This document shows, in pieces, positions 35,206 through 43,679 of a DNA stretch of 64,000 nucleotides. Source of the DNA: Sphingomonas cavernae (GTDB lineage Bacteria > Pseudomonadota > Alphaproteobacteria > Sphingomonadales > Sphingomonadaceae); assembly GCF_003590775.1 (NCBI RefSeq), contig NZ_QYUM01000002.1:1054001-1118000 (forward strand). Reading direction: 5' to 3'. Below the pieces are notes generated by a model that saw only the letters and a list, made by a program, of their open reading frames with translations, had not been told where the DNA came from and did not search any database. A program made the position numbers and the translations under genes. Positions within the stretch are counted from its first letter, which is position 1; every line of letters starts with the position of its first letter.

Positions 35206-35904
35206 ATGGGCAACATGATCTCGATCGAGACGCTTCACCACGATGGACAATTCTCGACCTATGTTGCCGAGCCCGAGGGCGCACCGCGCGCGGCAATCAT
35301 CGTCATTCAGGAGATCTTTGGCGTAAATCCGGGAATTCGCGCCAAGTGCGACGAATGGGCCAAGGCAGGGTATCTGGCGGTCGCGCCCGATCTGTTCTGG
35401 CGGCTGCGCCCTGGTATCGCGCTTGACCCCGATATTGCCGCTGAGTTCCAGGAAGCAATCGATCTGCTCGGCAAGTTCGATCAGGACAAGGGGATCGAGG
35501 ATATCGAAGCGACAATTCGCTGGGCACGCCAGAAATCAGAGGGCAAGAAGGTGGGCTGCACGGGCTATTGCCTCGGCGGCAGGCTCGCCTTCATGACCGC
35601 CACGCGCACCGATATCGACGCCTCGGTCGGCTATTATGGCGTGGGCATCGACGGATTGCTCGGCGAGAAGCACGCGATCGCGCACCCGGTGCTGCTCCAT
35701 ATCCCGACCGCCGACCATTTCGTCGATCCTGCGGCGCAGAAGCGCATGCATGAAGGGCTTGATGATCATCCCAAGGTGACGCTGTTCGATTATCCAGGGC
35801 TCGATCACGGCTTTGCGACGCAGACGGGCAATCGCAGACATGAAGAGGGCGCACAGCTCGCCGACAATCGTACCGCCACCTTCTTTGCCGAGAATCTGGG
35901 GTGA
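35206..35904 (+). CDS. Dienelactone hydrolase family protein
   Basis: A 232-residue alpha/beta hydrolase. The nucleophile is Cys122 in TGYCLGGRLA, the acid is probably Asp170 or Asp174 in TADHFVD, and the base is His201 in GLDHGFA. The conserved Glu36 in QEIFGVNP that activates the cysteine is present. Cys as nucleophile and these motifs define the dienelactone hydrolase family; many genomic members have no known lactone substrate, and no chlorocatechol genes are nearby. It overlaps the following oxidoreductase gene by four bases. Confidence 0.9.
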   Translation: MGNMISIETLHHDGQFSTYVAEPEGAPRAAIIVIQEIFGVNPGIRAKCDEWAKAGYLAVAPDLFWRLRPGIALDPDIAAEFQEAIDLLGKFDQDKGIEDIEATIRWARQKSEGKKVGCTGYCLGGRLAFMTATRTDIDASVGYYGVGIDGLLGEKHAIAHPVLLHIPTADHFVDPAAQKRMHEGLDDHPKVTLFDYPGLDHGFATQTGNRRHEEGAQLADNRTATFFAENLG

Positions 35905-36884
35905 GCGCGGCCTTTCGGCTGATCGTCCCCGCGCCCGGCGGGCCTGAGGCGATCGAGCGCGAGGCGCTGGACAAGCTTCCCGAACCCGGTGCCGGCGAAG
36001 TCCGCATTCGTACCACCGCGATCGGCCTGAACTATATCGATGTCTATCATCGATCGGGTCTCTATCCGCGTTCCTATCCGAGCGGGCTGGGTTCCGAAGC
36101 CGCGGGCGTTATCGACGCGCTGGGCTCCGATGTCTCAGGCTGGGCAGCAGGCGACCGCGTCGCCTGTCTCTTCGTGCCCGGTGGAACCTATGCCACGCAT
36201 GCGATCGCGCGTGCAGACGCGCTGTTCGCGCTGCCCGATGACGTCGATGATGCGCTCGCTGCCGCGACGATGCTCAAGGGACTGACCGCCTGGATGCTCA
36301 TCGAGAAATGCGCACGCGTGGCGGCGGGCCAGGCAGTGCTGGTCCATGCCGCCGCGGGCGGCGTGGGCAGCATCGCGGTACAATGGCTGAAGGCCATTGG
36401 CGCGGTTGTGATCGGACACGCGGGAAGCCCGGAAAAGGCCAAGCGCGTGCACGCACTGGGTGCGGCGCATGCCTTGTTCACTCCCTTCGAGACACTCGCT
36501 GCCGAAGTTCTCGCGCTGACCGGCGGTGTGGGCGTCGCCGCGGCGCTCGATGGTGTCGGCAAGGATAGCTGGCAGGCCTCGCTTGATTCGCTCGCGCGGC
36601 GAGGCGTCATGGTGACCTATGGCAATGCCAGCGGGCCAGTGCCACCGATTGCGCCGCTCGAGCTCAGCCGCCGGGGATCGCTCATGCTGACCCGGCCCAC
36701 GCTCGGCGATTTCGTCGCCAATCCACAGGAGCGCAAGGAAGGCGCTCAGCGCCTGTTCGCGATGCTCTCAAGCGGGGCAGTGAAGGTAGAGATCGGTCAG
36801 CGTTTCGCGCTTGCTGATGCCGCCGAGGCACACCGCGCGCTCGAGGCGCGGCGTACTACGGGGTCTACGATCCTGCTGCCCTGA
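35901..36884 (+). CDS. NADPH:quinone oxidoreductase (zeta-crystallin type)
   Basis: A 327-residue zinc-free medium-chain dehydrogenase/reductase. The N-terminal GroES-like part has GLNYIDVYHRSGLYP and GSEAAGVI. The nucleotide fold is VLVHAAAGGVGSIAVQWLKAIGA, and LALTGGVGVAAALDGVG follows. Lack of the zinc-binding cysteines and the YIDVYHRSG motif place it with QOR1-type quinone reductases. GTG 35901 overlaps the hydrolase stop (GTGA). Probably part of a small ogt-hydrolase-qor operon with a detoxification flavour, which I infer from context. Confidence 0.9.
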   Translation: MSAAFRLIVPAPGGPEAIEREALDKLPEPGAGEVRIRTTAIGLNYIDVYHRSGLYPRSYPSGLGSEAAGVIDALGSDVSGWAAGDRVACLFVPGGTYATHAIARADALFALPDDVDDALAAATMLKGLTAWMLIEKCARVAAGQAVLVHAAAGGVGSIAVQWLKAIGAVVIGHAGSPEKAKRVHALGAAHALFTPFETLAAEVLALTGGVGVAAALDGVGKDSWQASLDSLARRGVMVTYGNASGPVPPIAPLELSRRGSLMLTRPTLGDFVANPQERKEGAQRLFAMLSSGAVKVEIGQRFALADAAEAHRALEARRTTGSTILLP

Positions 36885-36887
36885 GGC

Positions 36888-37613
36888 TTATGCACCAAAG
36901 AGCTTGAGCACCCCGACATTCGGGTCGACGAGCCCGTCATAGATCATCTTGCCCGCGACATAGACGATCACGACCAGGCCGACATAAGCGATCCAGCGAT
37001 AGCGCTCGATATATTTGGCGATGAGATTCGCCGCCACGCCCATCAGCGCGACCGACAAAATCAGGCCGATGATGAGGATGCCGGGATGCGCGCGCGCAGC
37101 GCCCGCCACCGCGAGCACATTGTCGAGGCTCATCGACACGTCGGCAAGCGCGACCGCCCAGGCGGCGCCCGCAAAGCTCTTGGCGGGACGGATGCCGCTA
37201 TGTTCGTCACCGTGCACCTCAGGCGATCCCGGGCTACCGTTCGCGGGATGAAGTTCGCGATACATCTTCCAGGCCACCCAGAGCAGCAGCAGGCCGCCTG
37301 CGAAGATCAGGCCGATGATGCCGAGCAGCCAGCTCACGACCAACGCAAAGCCGATGCGCAACACCAGTGCGGCGAGGATGCCGATCATGATGACGCGCTG
37401 ACGTTGCTGTGGCGGCAATCCCGCCGCGAGTGCGCCGACCACGATCGCATTGTCGCCGGCGAGCACGATGTCGATCAGCAAAACCTGCGTGAAGGCAGCC
37501 AGCGCCGCTGGCGATCCGATATTGGAGAAATCATGGACGATGCTCGCCCAGATGTCCGCCGGCGATCCAAGCGAAGCCGCAGCGGCCGCGGAAAGAGCGA
37601 GAATTTCGAACAT
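36888..37613 (-). CDS. TerC-family (YjbE-type) integral membrane protein
   Basis: A 241-residue protein with seven membrane helices. TerC/YjbE signatures are LLIDIVLAGDNAIVVG in helix 1 region and ALADVSMSLDNVLAVAG in the middle; both contain the paired acidic residues thought to bind metal. Members have been linked to manganese export and tellurite resistance; the ion is not clear from sequence. A hydrophilic loop with HGDEHSG separates the two halves. It lies 24 bases from the end of rho on the same strand and is convergent with qor with a 3-base gap. Confidence 0.85.
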   Translation of the reverse strand: MFEILALSAAAAASLGSPADIWASIVHDFSNIGSPAALAAFTQVLLIDIVLAGDNAIVVGALAAGLPPQQRQRVIMIGILAALVLRIGFALVVSWLLGIIGLIFAGGLLLLWVAWKMYRELHPANGSPGSPEVHGDEHSGIRPAKSFAGAAWAVALADVSMSLDNVLAVAGAARAHPGILIIGLILSVALMGVAANLIAKYIERYRWIAYVGLVVIVYVAGKMIYDGLVDPNVGVLKLFGA

Positions 37614-37637
37614 GGTACCCCGAACGTCCCGGCCGGC

Positions 37638-38894
37638 TTACTGGTTCATCGATTCGAAGAAGTCCTCGTTGGTCTTCGAATCCTTCATCTTGTCGAGCAG
37701 GAACTCCATCGCGTCGATGGTGCCCATCTGCATGAGGATGCGGCGGAGCACCCACATCTTCGAAAGCTTGCTCTTCTCGACCAGCAGTTCTTCCTTGCGC
37801 GTGCCCGACTTGCCGACGTCGAGCGCGGGGAAAACGCGCTTGTCAGCGACCTTGCGGTCGAGCACGATTTCGGAGTTACCCGTGCCCTTGAACTCTTCGA
37901 AGATGACCTCGTCCATGCGGCTGCCCGTGTCGATCAGCGCGGTGGCGATGATCGAGAGCGAGCCGCCCTCCTCGATGTTGCGCGCCGCGCCGAAGAAGCG
38001 CTTGGGGCGCTGGAGCGCATTGGCGTCGACACCGCCCGTCAGCACCTTGCCAGACGAAGGAACAACGGTGTTGTAGGCACGACCGAGGCGCGTGATCGAA
38101 TCGAGCAGGATGACGACATCCTTCTTGTGTTCGACAAGGCGTTTGGCCTTTTCGATCACCATTTCTGCGACCTGGACGTGCCGCTGCGCGGGTTCGTCGA
38201 AGGTCGAGGAGATCACCTCGCCGTTCACCGAGCGCTGCATGTCGGTCACTTCCTCAGGACGCTCGTCGATGAGCAGCACGATCAGGAAGACTTCGGGGTG
38301 GTTGTCGGTGATTGCCTTGGCAATGTTCTGCAACAACACGGTCTTGCCGACGCGCGGTGGCGCCACGATCAGCGCGCGCTGGCCCTTGCCCTGAGGTGCA
38401 ACGATATCGATCACGCGCGCTGACTTGTCCTTGACCGTAGGGTCGAGCGTATCAAGCGTCAGCTTCTGCTCGGGATAGAGTGGTGTCAGATTGTCGAAAT
38501 TGACGCGGTGGCGCACTGCCTCGGGGTCGTCGAAATTGACCGAGACGAGCTTGGTCAGCGCAAAATAGCGTTCGCCGTCCTTGGGACCGCGAATCTCGCC
38601 CTCGACCGTGTCGCCGGTGCGCAGGCCGAATTTGCGGACCTGATTGGGCGAGACGTAGATGTCGTCGGGGCCGGCGAGATAGTTTGCCTCGGGGCTGCGC
38701 AGGAAGCCGAAGCCGTCCTGCAGCACCTCGATCGTGCCCATGCCCATGATCTGGGTGCCGTTTTCCGCTTCCACCTTGAGGATCGCGAAGAGCAGATCCT
38801 GCTTGCGCAGAGTCGACGCCCCCTCGACGCCCAGCTCTTCGGCCATCTCGACCAGTTCGGCGGGCGATTTTTTCTTGAGTTCTTTCAGATGCAT
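37638..38894 (-). CDS. rho: Transcription termination factor Rho
   Basis: A 418-residue hexameric RNA helicase that ends transcription at Rho-dependent sites. The N-terminal helical part ([22 protein letters not shown]) leads to the RNA-binding domain with GFGFLRS and [18 protein letters not shown]. The motor has [19 protein letters not shown] as P-loop, [14 protein letters not shown] as Walker B, and the Q/R-loop region ending SKMWVLRR. Length is normal. The 172-base gap upstream to hemJ shows nothing I recognise beyond promoter space. rho-hemJ-hemE next to oriC is a known alphaproteobacterial order. Confidence 0.97.
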   Translation of the reverse strand: MHLKELKKKSPAELVEMAEELGVEGASTLRKQDLLFAILKVEAENGTQIMGMGTIEVLQDGFGFLRSPEANYLAGPDDIYVSPNQVRKFGLRTGDTVEGEIRGPKDGERYFALTKLVSVNFDDPEAVRHRVNFDNLTPLYPEQKLTLDTLDPTVKDKSARVIDIVAPQGKGQRALIVAPPRVGKTVLLQNIAKAITDNHPEVFLIVLLIDERPEEVTDMQRSVNGEVISSTFDEPAQRHVQVAEMVIEKAKRLVEHKKDVVILLDSITRLGRAYNTVVPSSGKVLTGGVDANALQRPKRFFGAARNIEEGGSLSIIATALIDTGSRMDEVIFEEFKGTGNSEIVLDRKVADKRVFPALDVGKSGTRKEELLVEKSKLSKMWVLRRILMQMGTIDAMEFLLDKMKDSKTNEDFFESMNQ

Positions 38895-39066
38895 ATAGGA
38901 TTCCGGATGGAGTCTTGACGTTGGCGGGCAGTCCGTAACGGCGGAAAAGCGATACTGGATGCAGGCTCTTGCACGGACGGCAAAAGATGGAAGAACAGGC
39001 GTTAAGCGGCGCCATGCCCCAAGTCAACCGGGTCGTTTACGCAGATTCGCCGCACAACCGCGTGAT

Positions 39067-39510
39067 TTAGAAGGGTCTGACAACCGCCAGGATGACGATT
39101 GCGGCGGTGGCGACCCCGGGTACCTCATTGGCGAGCCTGAGCGCCTTGTCCGAAAGCCTGCGCTCGCCGCGCGCGAGTTTCCTGGCATAGCCCACCATCC
39201 AGCCATGATAACCGCTAAGCGCAAGCACGAGGAGCAGCTTGGCGTGGAACCAACCCTGTGAAAACGCGCCCGTGTTGACCGCCAGCACGAGCCCCAGAAG
39301 CCACACGACTGACATCGAAGGGGTGAGGATAATGCGGCGCAACCGCGTCTCGCGCTCGATCCATGCCTTGTCCTCGGCCGATCCGGGCGTCGTCTGCTGG
39401 TGATAGATGAAGAAGCGCGGCAACATGAACATGCCCGCCATCCAGAAGATGACGAAGATGATGTGCGCCGCCTTCACCCAAAGCCAGGTCGCCCCCAGAA
39501 ATCCTTCCAT
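39067..39510 (-). CDS. hemJ: Protoporphyrinogen IX oxidase HemJ
   Basis: A 147-residue membrane protein with four helices. The first has LWVKAAHIIFVIFWMAGMF with the conserved His16; FYRY-type motifs are replaced by RRIILTPSMSVVWLLG; and WFHAKLLLVLALSGYHGWM carries the conserved His-Ala-Lys. HemJ performs the penultimate haem step in bacteria lacking HemG or HemY. The start overlaps the hemE stop (ATGA), so the two haem genes are co-translated. Confidence 0.9.
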   Translation of the reverse strand: MEGFLGATWLWVKAAHIIFVIFWMAGMFMLPRFFIYHQQTTPGSAEDKAWIERETRLRRIILTPSMSVVWLLGLVLAVNTGAFSQGWFHAKLLLVLALSGYHGWMVGYARKLARGERRLSDKALRLANEVPGVATAAIVILAVVRPF

Positions 39511-40550
39511 CAGGCGCCGCCTCGAACCAGCGTCAGCAATTGCTCAACATGCGCGATCGGCGTGTCGGGCAGGATGCCATGGCCCAGATTGAAGATATGC
39601 GGTCGATCGCCGAAACTGCCAAGGATGCGGCTGACGGCGTCTTCGAGCGCGTCGCCACCCGCGATCAGAGCGAGCGGATCGAGATTCCCCTGAACCGGCA
39701 TGGTTTCAGGTAGATAGGTGCCCGCCCATACGGGATCAACCGTCTCGTCCAGACCAATCGCGTCGATTCCCGTTTCGCGTGCATAGGCGATGAGCTTGCC
39801 GCCCGCGCCCTTCGGAAAGCCGATCACGGGGGTTTCGGGATGGCGAGCCTTGAGTGCAGCCACGATCCGGATGGTGGGCGCGATAACCCAGCGTTCGAAC
39901 TGCGCGGGCGAAAGACTTCCCGACCAACTGTCGAAAAGCTGCACCGCATCGACTCCGGCCACGATCTGTCCCGACAGATAGTCGATCGTGGACTCGACGA
40001 TCGCGTCGATGATCGCCTCGAAGGCTGCGGGATCGCGATAGGCATAGCGCCGCGTCTCACCCTGCTCGCGGCTGCCCTGCCCCGCCACCATATAGGTCGC
40101 AACGGTCCACGGGCTGCCCGCAAAACCGAGAAAGGTCGTCCGGGCGGGAAGATCGGCTCGGACGCGGCGCACAGTCTCATAAACGGGCGTAAGCCGCTCG
40201 GGCGCGCGCTGCAACGCGGCCAGCGCGTGATCGACGAGCGGTGGCGAGAGTCGCGGGCCTTCTCCGGCCTCAAAGCGCAGATCCTGACCCAGCGCGTGCG
40301 GAATCACGAGAATGTCCGAGAACAGGATCGCGCCATCGAAACCAAAGCGGCGGATCGGCTGGAGCGTAATCTCCGCGGCTGCCTCGCTATCGTTGACGAG
40401 CTCCAGGAATCCGCCCTTCTCCGCCCTGAGCGCACGATATTCGGGCAGGTAGCGGCCAGCCTGGCGCATGAGCCAGACAGGGGGCACGGCTTGGCGCTCG
40501 CCGCGGAGTACGGCGAGGAGCGGACGAAATTCAGACGCGGAATCGGACAG
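39510..40550 (-). CDS. hemE: Uroporphyrinogen decarboxylase, apparently with a CTG start
   Basis: A cytosolic enzyme that decarboxylates uroporphyrinogen III to coproporphyrinogen III. WLMRQAGRYLPEYR, GFDGAILFSDILVIPHALG, FAGSPWTVATYMV and the closing FNLGHGILPDTP are canonical. GTG 40487 gives only 325 residues and begins inside the conserved VPPVWLMRQAGR stretch. The frame continues upstream through PLLAVLRGERQA, which is conserved in HemE, to a TAG. The only start-like codon covering this is CTG 40550, preceded by AGAGGGGA at normal spacing and giving 346 residues. I therefore annotate CTG 40550. The gene starts within the oriC gap, as in Caulobacter. Confidence 0.85.
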   Translation of the reverse strand: MSDSASEFRPLLAVLRGERQAVPPVWLMRQAGRYLPEYRALRAEKGGFLELVNDSEAAAEITLQPIRRFGFDGAILFSDILVIPHALGQDLRFEAGEGPRLSPPLVDHALAALQRAPERLTPVYETVRRVRADLPARTTFLGFAGSPWTVATYMVAGQGSREQGETRRYAYRDPAAFEAIIDAIVESTIDYLSGQIVAGVDAVQLFDSWSGSLSPAQFERWVIAPTIRIVAALKARHPETPVIGFPKGAGGKLIAYARETGIDAIGLDETVDPVWAGTYLPETMPVQGNLDPLALIAGGDALEDAVSRILGSFGDRPHIFNLGHGILPDTPIAHVEQLLTLVRGGA

Positions 40551-40708
40551 GACGGGTCCCCTCTACCTTCCAAGAGAGTCCTTCGAAGAAGGAATGTGGT
40601 AGTTGATGGTGGGTCGGATAGCGGGGCTTATCCTTGCTTGCCGGTTTTGCCAACAGCTTGACTCTCGAAGCACCAAGGACTCGTCGGGATTCGAATCCGT
40701 GATCCCCA

Positions 40709-40717
40709 TTATCCACA
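40709..40717 (+). promoter_or_regulatory. DnaA box (perfect)
   Basis: TTATCCACA, identical to the strongest E. coli DnaA box. It lies near the middle of the hemE-ppsR gap, 11 bases right of a 12-base perfect palindrome. Confidence 0.85.
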
Positions 40718-40831
40718 GGGCTTATGTGAATCATGGACAATTGGGGAAAGGCTGTGGACGGAATCGCGGCGAGCGGGGAGGAATCATCCCCTGACGATGG
40801 TGACGCGGCTTTTGCTGGAAAAATCCCGAAC

Positions 40832-40840
40832 TTATCCACA
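40832..40840 (+). promoter_or_regulatory. DnaA box (perfect)
   Basis: A second TTATCCACA in the same orientation, 123 bases from the first and ending 11 bases before the ppsR start codon, so DnaA bound here would also cover the ppsR initiation region. Confidence 0.85.
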
Positions 40841-40851
40841 AAGATGCGCGC

Positions 40852-41676
40852 ATGACCCGGCTCCACCTTCATCTCTTGTCCGATTCCACGGGCGAAACGC
40901 TTGAAAACATCGCAAAAGCGGCGCTTGCCCAGTATGATGGAGTGGAGACGATCAAGCATTTCTGGCCGATGGTGCGCTCCGAGGGACATCTTGACCGAAT
41001 TCTGATCGACATCGCACAAAATCCCGGACTGGTGCTGTTCACGCTCGTCAATCACGATATCCGACGCAAGCTCGAGGGACGCTGTCGCGCATTGGGGCTT
41101 CCGATGGTCGCGGCGCTTGATCCCGTCACCGACGCGCTTTCCAACCTGCTTGGACAGGAAGCCAAGGCGCGTCCGGGACGACAACACACGCTGGACGCGG
41201 CCTATTTCGCGCGTGTCGACGCGATCCAATTCACCATCGCGCATGACGATGGCGTTAATCCGGATAACTGGGAGGAAGCCGATATCGTGCTCGCCGGCGT
41301 GTCGCGCTGTTCCAAGACGCCGACCTCGATCTATCTCGCCAATCGCGGCTACAAGACCGCCAATATCCCGATCGTCGTCGAATCGCCGCCCCCGCCGCAG
41401 CTCTATTCGCTCAGGCATCCCCTCGTCGTCGGGCTCACCACCAGCGCGGACCGGCTGATCCAGGTGCGCCGCAACCGCCTCCTCTCGCTCAATCAGGCGC
41501 CCGAGACCGATTATGTCGATCAGGAGGCGGTGACGCGCGAAGTCGCCTTTGCGCGGCGGATTTTCGCCGACAATGGCTGGCCCGTGATCGACGTCACGCG
41601 CCGTTCGATCGAGGAGACGGCCGCCGCGATCATCAACCTGGTCAACGAACGTAATGCGGGGACTCCGGCTATATGA
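40852..41676 (+). CDS. ppsR: Pyruvate phosphate dikinase regulatory protein (DUF299 kinase/pyrophosphorylase)
   Basis: A 274-residue bifunctional regulator that phosphorylates and dephosphorylates pyruvate,phosphate dikinase or PEP synthase using ADP and phosphate. The N-terminus has LHLLSDSTGETLENIAKAAL; the P-loop-like motif is ADIVLAGVSRCSKTPTSIYL near 141-160, followed by GYKTANIPIV. The family does not distinguish PPDK from PEP synthase targets by sequence alone. It is the first gene right of the oriC candidate and heads ppsR-maf-aroE-coaE-dnaQ, all overlapping or nearly so. Confidence 0.9.
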   Translation: MTRLHLHLLSDSTGETLENIAKAALAQYDGVETIKHFWPMVRSEGHLDRILIDIAQNPGLVLFTLVNHDIRRKLEGRCRALGLPMVAALDPVTDALSNLLGQEAKARPGRQHTLDAAYFARVDAIQFTIAHDDGVNPDNWEEADIVLAGVSRCSKTPTSIYLANRGYKTANIPIVVESPPPPQLYSLRHPLVVGLTTSADRLIQVRRNRLLSLNQAPETDYVDQEAVTREVAFARRIFADNGWPVIDVTRRSIEETAAAIINLVNERNAGTPAI

Positions 41677-42269
41677 ATCTCATCCTTGCTTCGCAGAGCA
41701 GCACGCGTCGCGCGATGCTCGAAGCCGCGGGTGTCACATTCGACGCCATGACGCCGGGGGTCGATGAAGAAAGCGCAAAGGCGAGCTTGCGCGCGCAGGG
41801 TCTGAGTGCGCGCGATCTTGCGGATGCGCTCGCTGAGCTCAAGGCGCTCAGGCTGTCGCAGCGGATTCCGGGCGCGCTGGTTCTCGGCAGCGATCAGACG
41901 CTCGCGCTGGATGACGGCACGATGCTTGACAAGGCGGCCGACCGAGCGACCGCCGCCGAGCAGCTTGGTCAGCTCTCGGGCCGGACGCACAGTCTCTACA
42001 GCGCGGCGGTGATCGCAGAGAATGGCCGCGCGGTGTGGCGCCATGTCGACCGGGCCAGGCTGACGGTGCGGCCGTTGTCGGATGCCTTTATCGACGAATA
42101 TCTCGATGCGGAATTCGCCTCGATCGCGGGGTCGGTCGGCTGTTACCGCGTCGAAGGACGCGGCGGCCAGCTCTTCTCGCGGATCGAGGGCAGCCATTTC
42201 ACGATATTGGGACTGCCGCTATTGCCGTTGCTCGATTATCTGAGGACGCGAGGACTGCTGACGTCATGA
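41673..42269 (+). CDS. Maf-family nucleotide pyrophosphatase
   Basis: A 198-residue Maf protein that hydrolyses non-canonical or modified nucleoside triphosphates. LASQSSTRRAML at the N-terminus is the phosphate-binding signature. VLGSDQTLALDD and the YCVEGRGGQLF-like stretch (here YRVEGRGGQLFSRIEG) are conserved. It belongs to the alphaproteobacterial Maf next to aroE rather than the second Maf that pairs with mreBCD. ATG 41673 overlaps ppsR, and the stop overlaps aroE (ATGA). Confidence 0.9.
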   Translation: MNLILASQSSTRRAMLEAAGVTFDAMTPGVDEESAKASLRAQGLSARDLADALAELKALRLSQRIPGALVLGSDQTLALDDGTMLDKAADRATAAEQLGQLSGRTHSLYSAAVIAENGRAVWRHVDRARLTVRPLSDAFIDEYLDAEFASIAGSVGCYRVEGRGGQLFSRIEGSHFTILGLPLLPLLDYLRTRGLLTS

Positions 42270-43078
42270 CCCTGCCTTATGCCGAGGTGATCGGCGATCC
42301 CGTTGCGCAATCCAAATCGCCGATCATCCACGGATTCTGGCTCGAAAAGCTCGGCCTCGACGGCGAGTATCACAAGACGCACGTTACCACCGAAGGGCTC
42401 GCCGATTTTTTCGCCAGCCGCAAGGACGATGCCAACTGGCGCGGCTGCAATGTCACCGCGCCGCACAAGCAGGCGGTGCTCGAGTTCGTCACCGATCGCG
42501 GCAGAGTCGGCGACAGCATCGGCGCGATGAACACGATCATTCGCGAGCCCGATGGGACGCTGATTGGCACCAACACCGATGCGGCGGGATTCTTCGGGCC
42601 GATCTCGGATCTCGATCTGATCGACAAGAAGGTCGTGGTGATCGGTGCGGGCGGCGCCGCACGCGCGGTGCTGTTCGCGCTTTCGCGTTGCGCGGTGGGC
42701 AACGTCACGGTCATGAACCGCAGACCGCTGCCTGCCGCCGCACTGCTCGCCAAGTTCGGACTAAAGGGCAACGTTGTGGGGCTTGATGCACCGCTGCCCC
42801 CCGCCGCGCTCATCGTCAACGCGAGCACATTGGGCATGGTGGGTGCGCCGCCCTTCGAACCCGATCTTTCGGCGCAGCGCGACGACTGCGTGGTCTATGA
42901 TATCGTCTATTCACCGCTTCAAACGGGGCTGCTCGCTGCCGCCGAGGATCAGGGGCTGGAGACGATAGACGGGCTCGAGATGCTCGTCGGCCAGGCCGCG
43001 GTGGCCTTTGAGTTGTTCTTTGACGCAGAGCCGCCCCGCCAGCACGACGACGAATTGCGGGCGTTGCTGCTCAGATGA
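42266..43078 (+). CDS. aroE: Shikimate dehydrogenase
   Basis: A 270-residue NADPH-dependent enzyme reducing 3-dehydroshikimate in aromatic amino-acid synthesis. The substrate site is AQSKSPIIHGFWL (about 11-23) and NVTAPHKQAV with the catalytic Lys. The nucleotide fold is VIGAGGAARAVLFAL, followed by NRRPLPAA, the NADP-selective region. I chose ATG 42266, which overlaps the maf stop; the open frame upstream is maf in another register. It overlaps coaE by four bases. Confidence 0.94.
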   Translation: MTLPYAEVIGDPVAQSKSPIIHGFWLEKLGLDGEYHKTHVTTEGLADFFASRKDDANWRGCNVTAPHKQAVLEFVTDRGRVGDSIGAMNTIIREPDGTLIGTNTDAAGFFGPISDLDLIDKKVVVIGAGGAARAVLFALSRCAVGNVTVMNRRPLPAAALLAKFGLKGNVVGLDAPLPPAALIVNASTLGMVGAPPFEPDLSAQRDDCVVYDIVYSPLQTGLLAAAEDQGLETIDGLEMLVGQAAVAFELFFDAEPPRQHDDELRALLLR

Positions 43079-43671
43079 TGGTGATAGGGCTCACCGGTTC
43101 GATCGGCATGGGCAAATCCGCGGTGGCCAGAATGTTTGCGGCCGAGGGCGTTCCGGTGTTCGATGCCGATGCTGCGGTTCACGGACTGCAGGGCCCCGGC
43201 GGGCGCCTGCTGGAGTCCATCGAGGCGCTGTTCCCGGGAAGTACCGGACCCGGCGGGATCGACCGCGCGGCGATTGGCCAGGCCGTGTTCGGCAATCCGG
43301 CGGCGCTCGCCGCGCTTGAGAGGATCGTCCACCCCGCAGTGGCGGAGGAACGTCGCGCGTTTCTGCGGCGCAATCGCGCGCGGCCGATGGTGGTGCTCGA
43401 CATTCCGCTGCTCTTCGAAAAGGGTGGGGCCGGCCTGGTTGACCTTATCGTGGTGGCCTCCGCGCCGGGCTGGATGCAGCGCCGTCGGGTGCTCGCGCGG
43501 CCCGGCATGACCTTGGAGAAATTCCGCCGGATCGACAAATTGCAGACCCCCGATCACGTCAAGCGGCAGCGCGCCGACGTCATCGTCGACACGGGCGTTC
43601 AAAAGCATGAGACGCGTGCGCAGATTCGCCATCTGGTCACTTGCCTCCGCGCACAACTGCGCCGATACTAG
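43075..43671 (+). CDS. coaE: Dephospho-CoA kinase
   Basis: A 198-residue P-loop kinase for the last step of coenzyme A synthesis. The P-loop is GLTGSIGMGKSAVARMF (5-21), VFDADAAVH is the acidic substrate motif, and VLDIPLLFEKG is the conserved middle motif. Length is normal. ATG 43075 overlaps the aroE stop. The dnaQ start follows 8 bases after its stop. Confidence 0.94.
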   Translation: MMVIGLTGSIGMGKSAVARMFAAEGVPVFDADAAVHGLQGPGGRLLESIEALFPGSTGPGGIDRAAIGQAVFGNPAALAALERIVHPAVAEERRAFLRRNRARPMVVLDIPLLFEKGGAGLVDLIVVASAPGWMQRRRVLARPGMTLEKFRRIDKLQTPDHVKRQRADVIVDTGVQKHETRAQIRHLVTCLRAQLRRY

Positions 43672-43679
43672 TCCGCGAA

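Larger units (their letters stand above)
40551..40851. other. Candidate chromosomal replication origin (oriC)
   Basis: The 301-base gap between divergent hemE and ppsR holds two perfect DnaA boxes in direct orientation (40709-40717 and 40832-40840), a weaker TTATCCTTG at 40628, and a partial inverted box TGTGGACGG at 40753. A perfect 12-base palindrome GGATTCGAATCC lies at 40687-40698. The hemE-oriC-DUF299 gene order is the origin arrangement known from Caulobacter and Rickettsia. parA-parB with parS sites lie 7-11 kb away, and gene orientation switches here. No clearly AT-rich unwinding element and no TTAA CtrA motif is visible. Confidence 0.8.

Noticed and set aside
37086-38423. A long plus-strand frame opposite rho and the terC-like gene
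   Set aside because: It covers two well-supported minus-strand genes and encodes no recognisable protein.
40686-40699. GGGATTCGAATCCG in the oriC gap as a tRNA T-arm
   Set aside because: No acceptor stem, CCA or anticodon arm accompanies it. The perfect palindrome is better treated as a possible protein-binding site.
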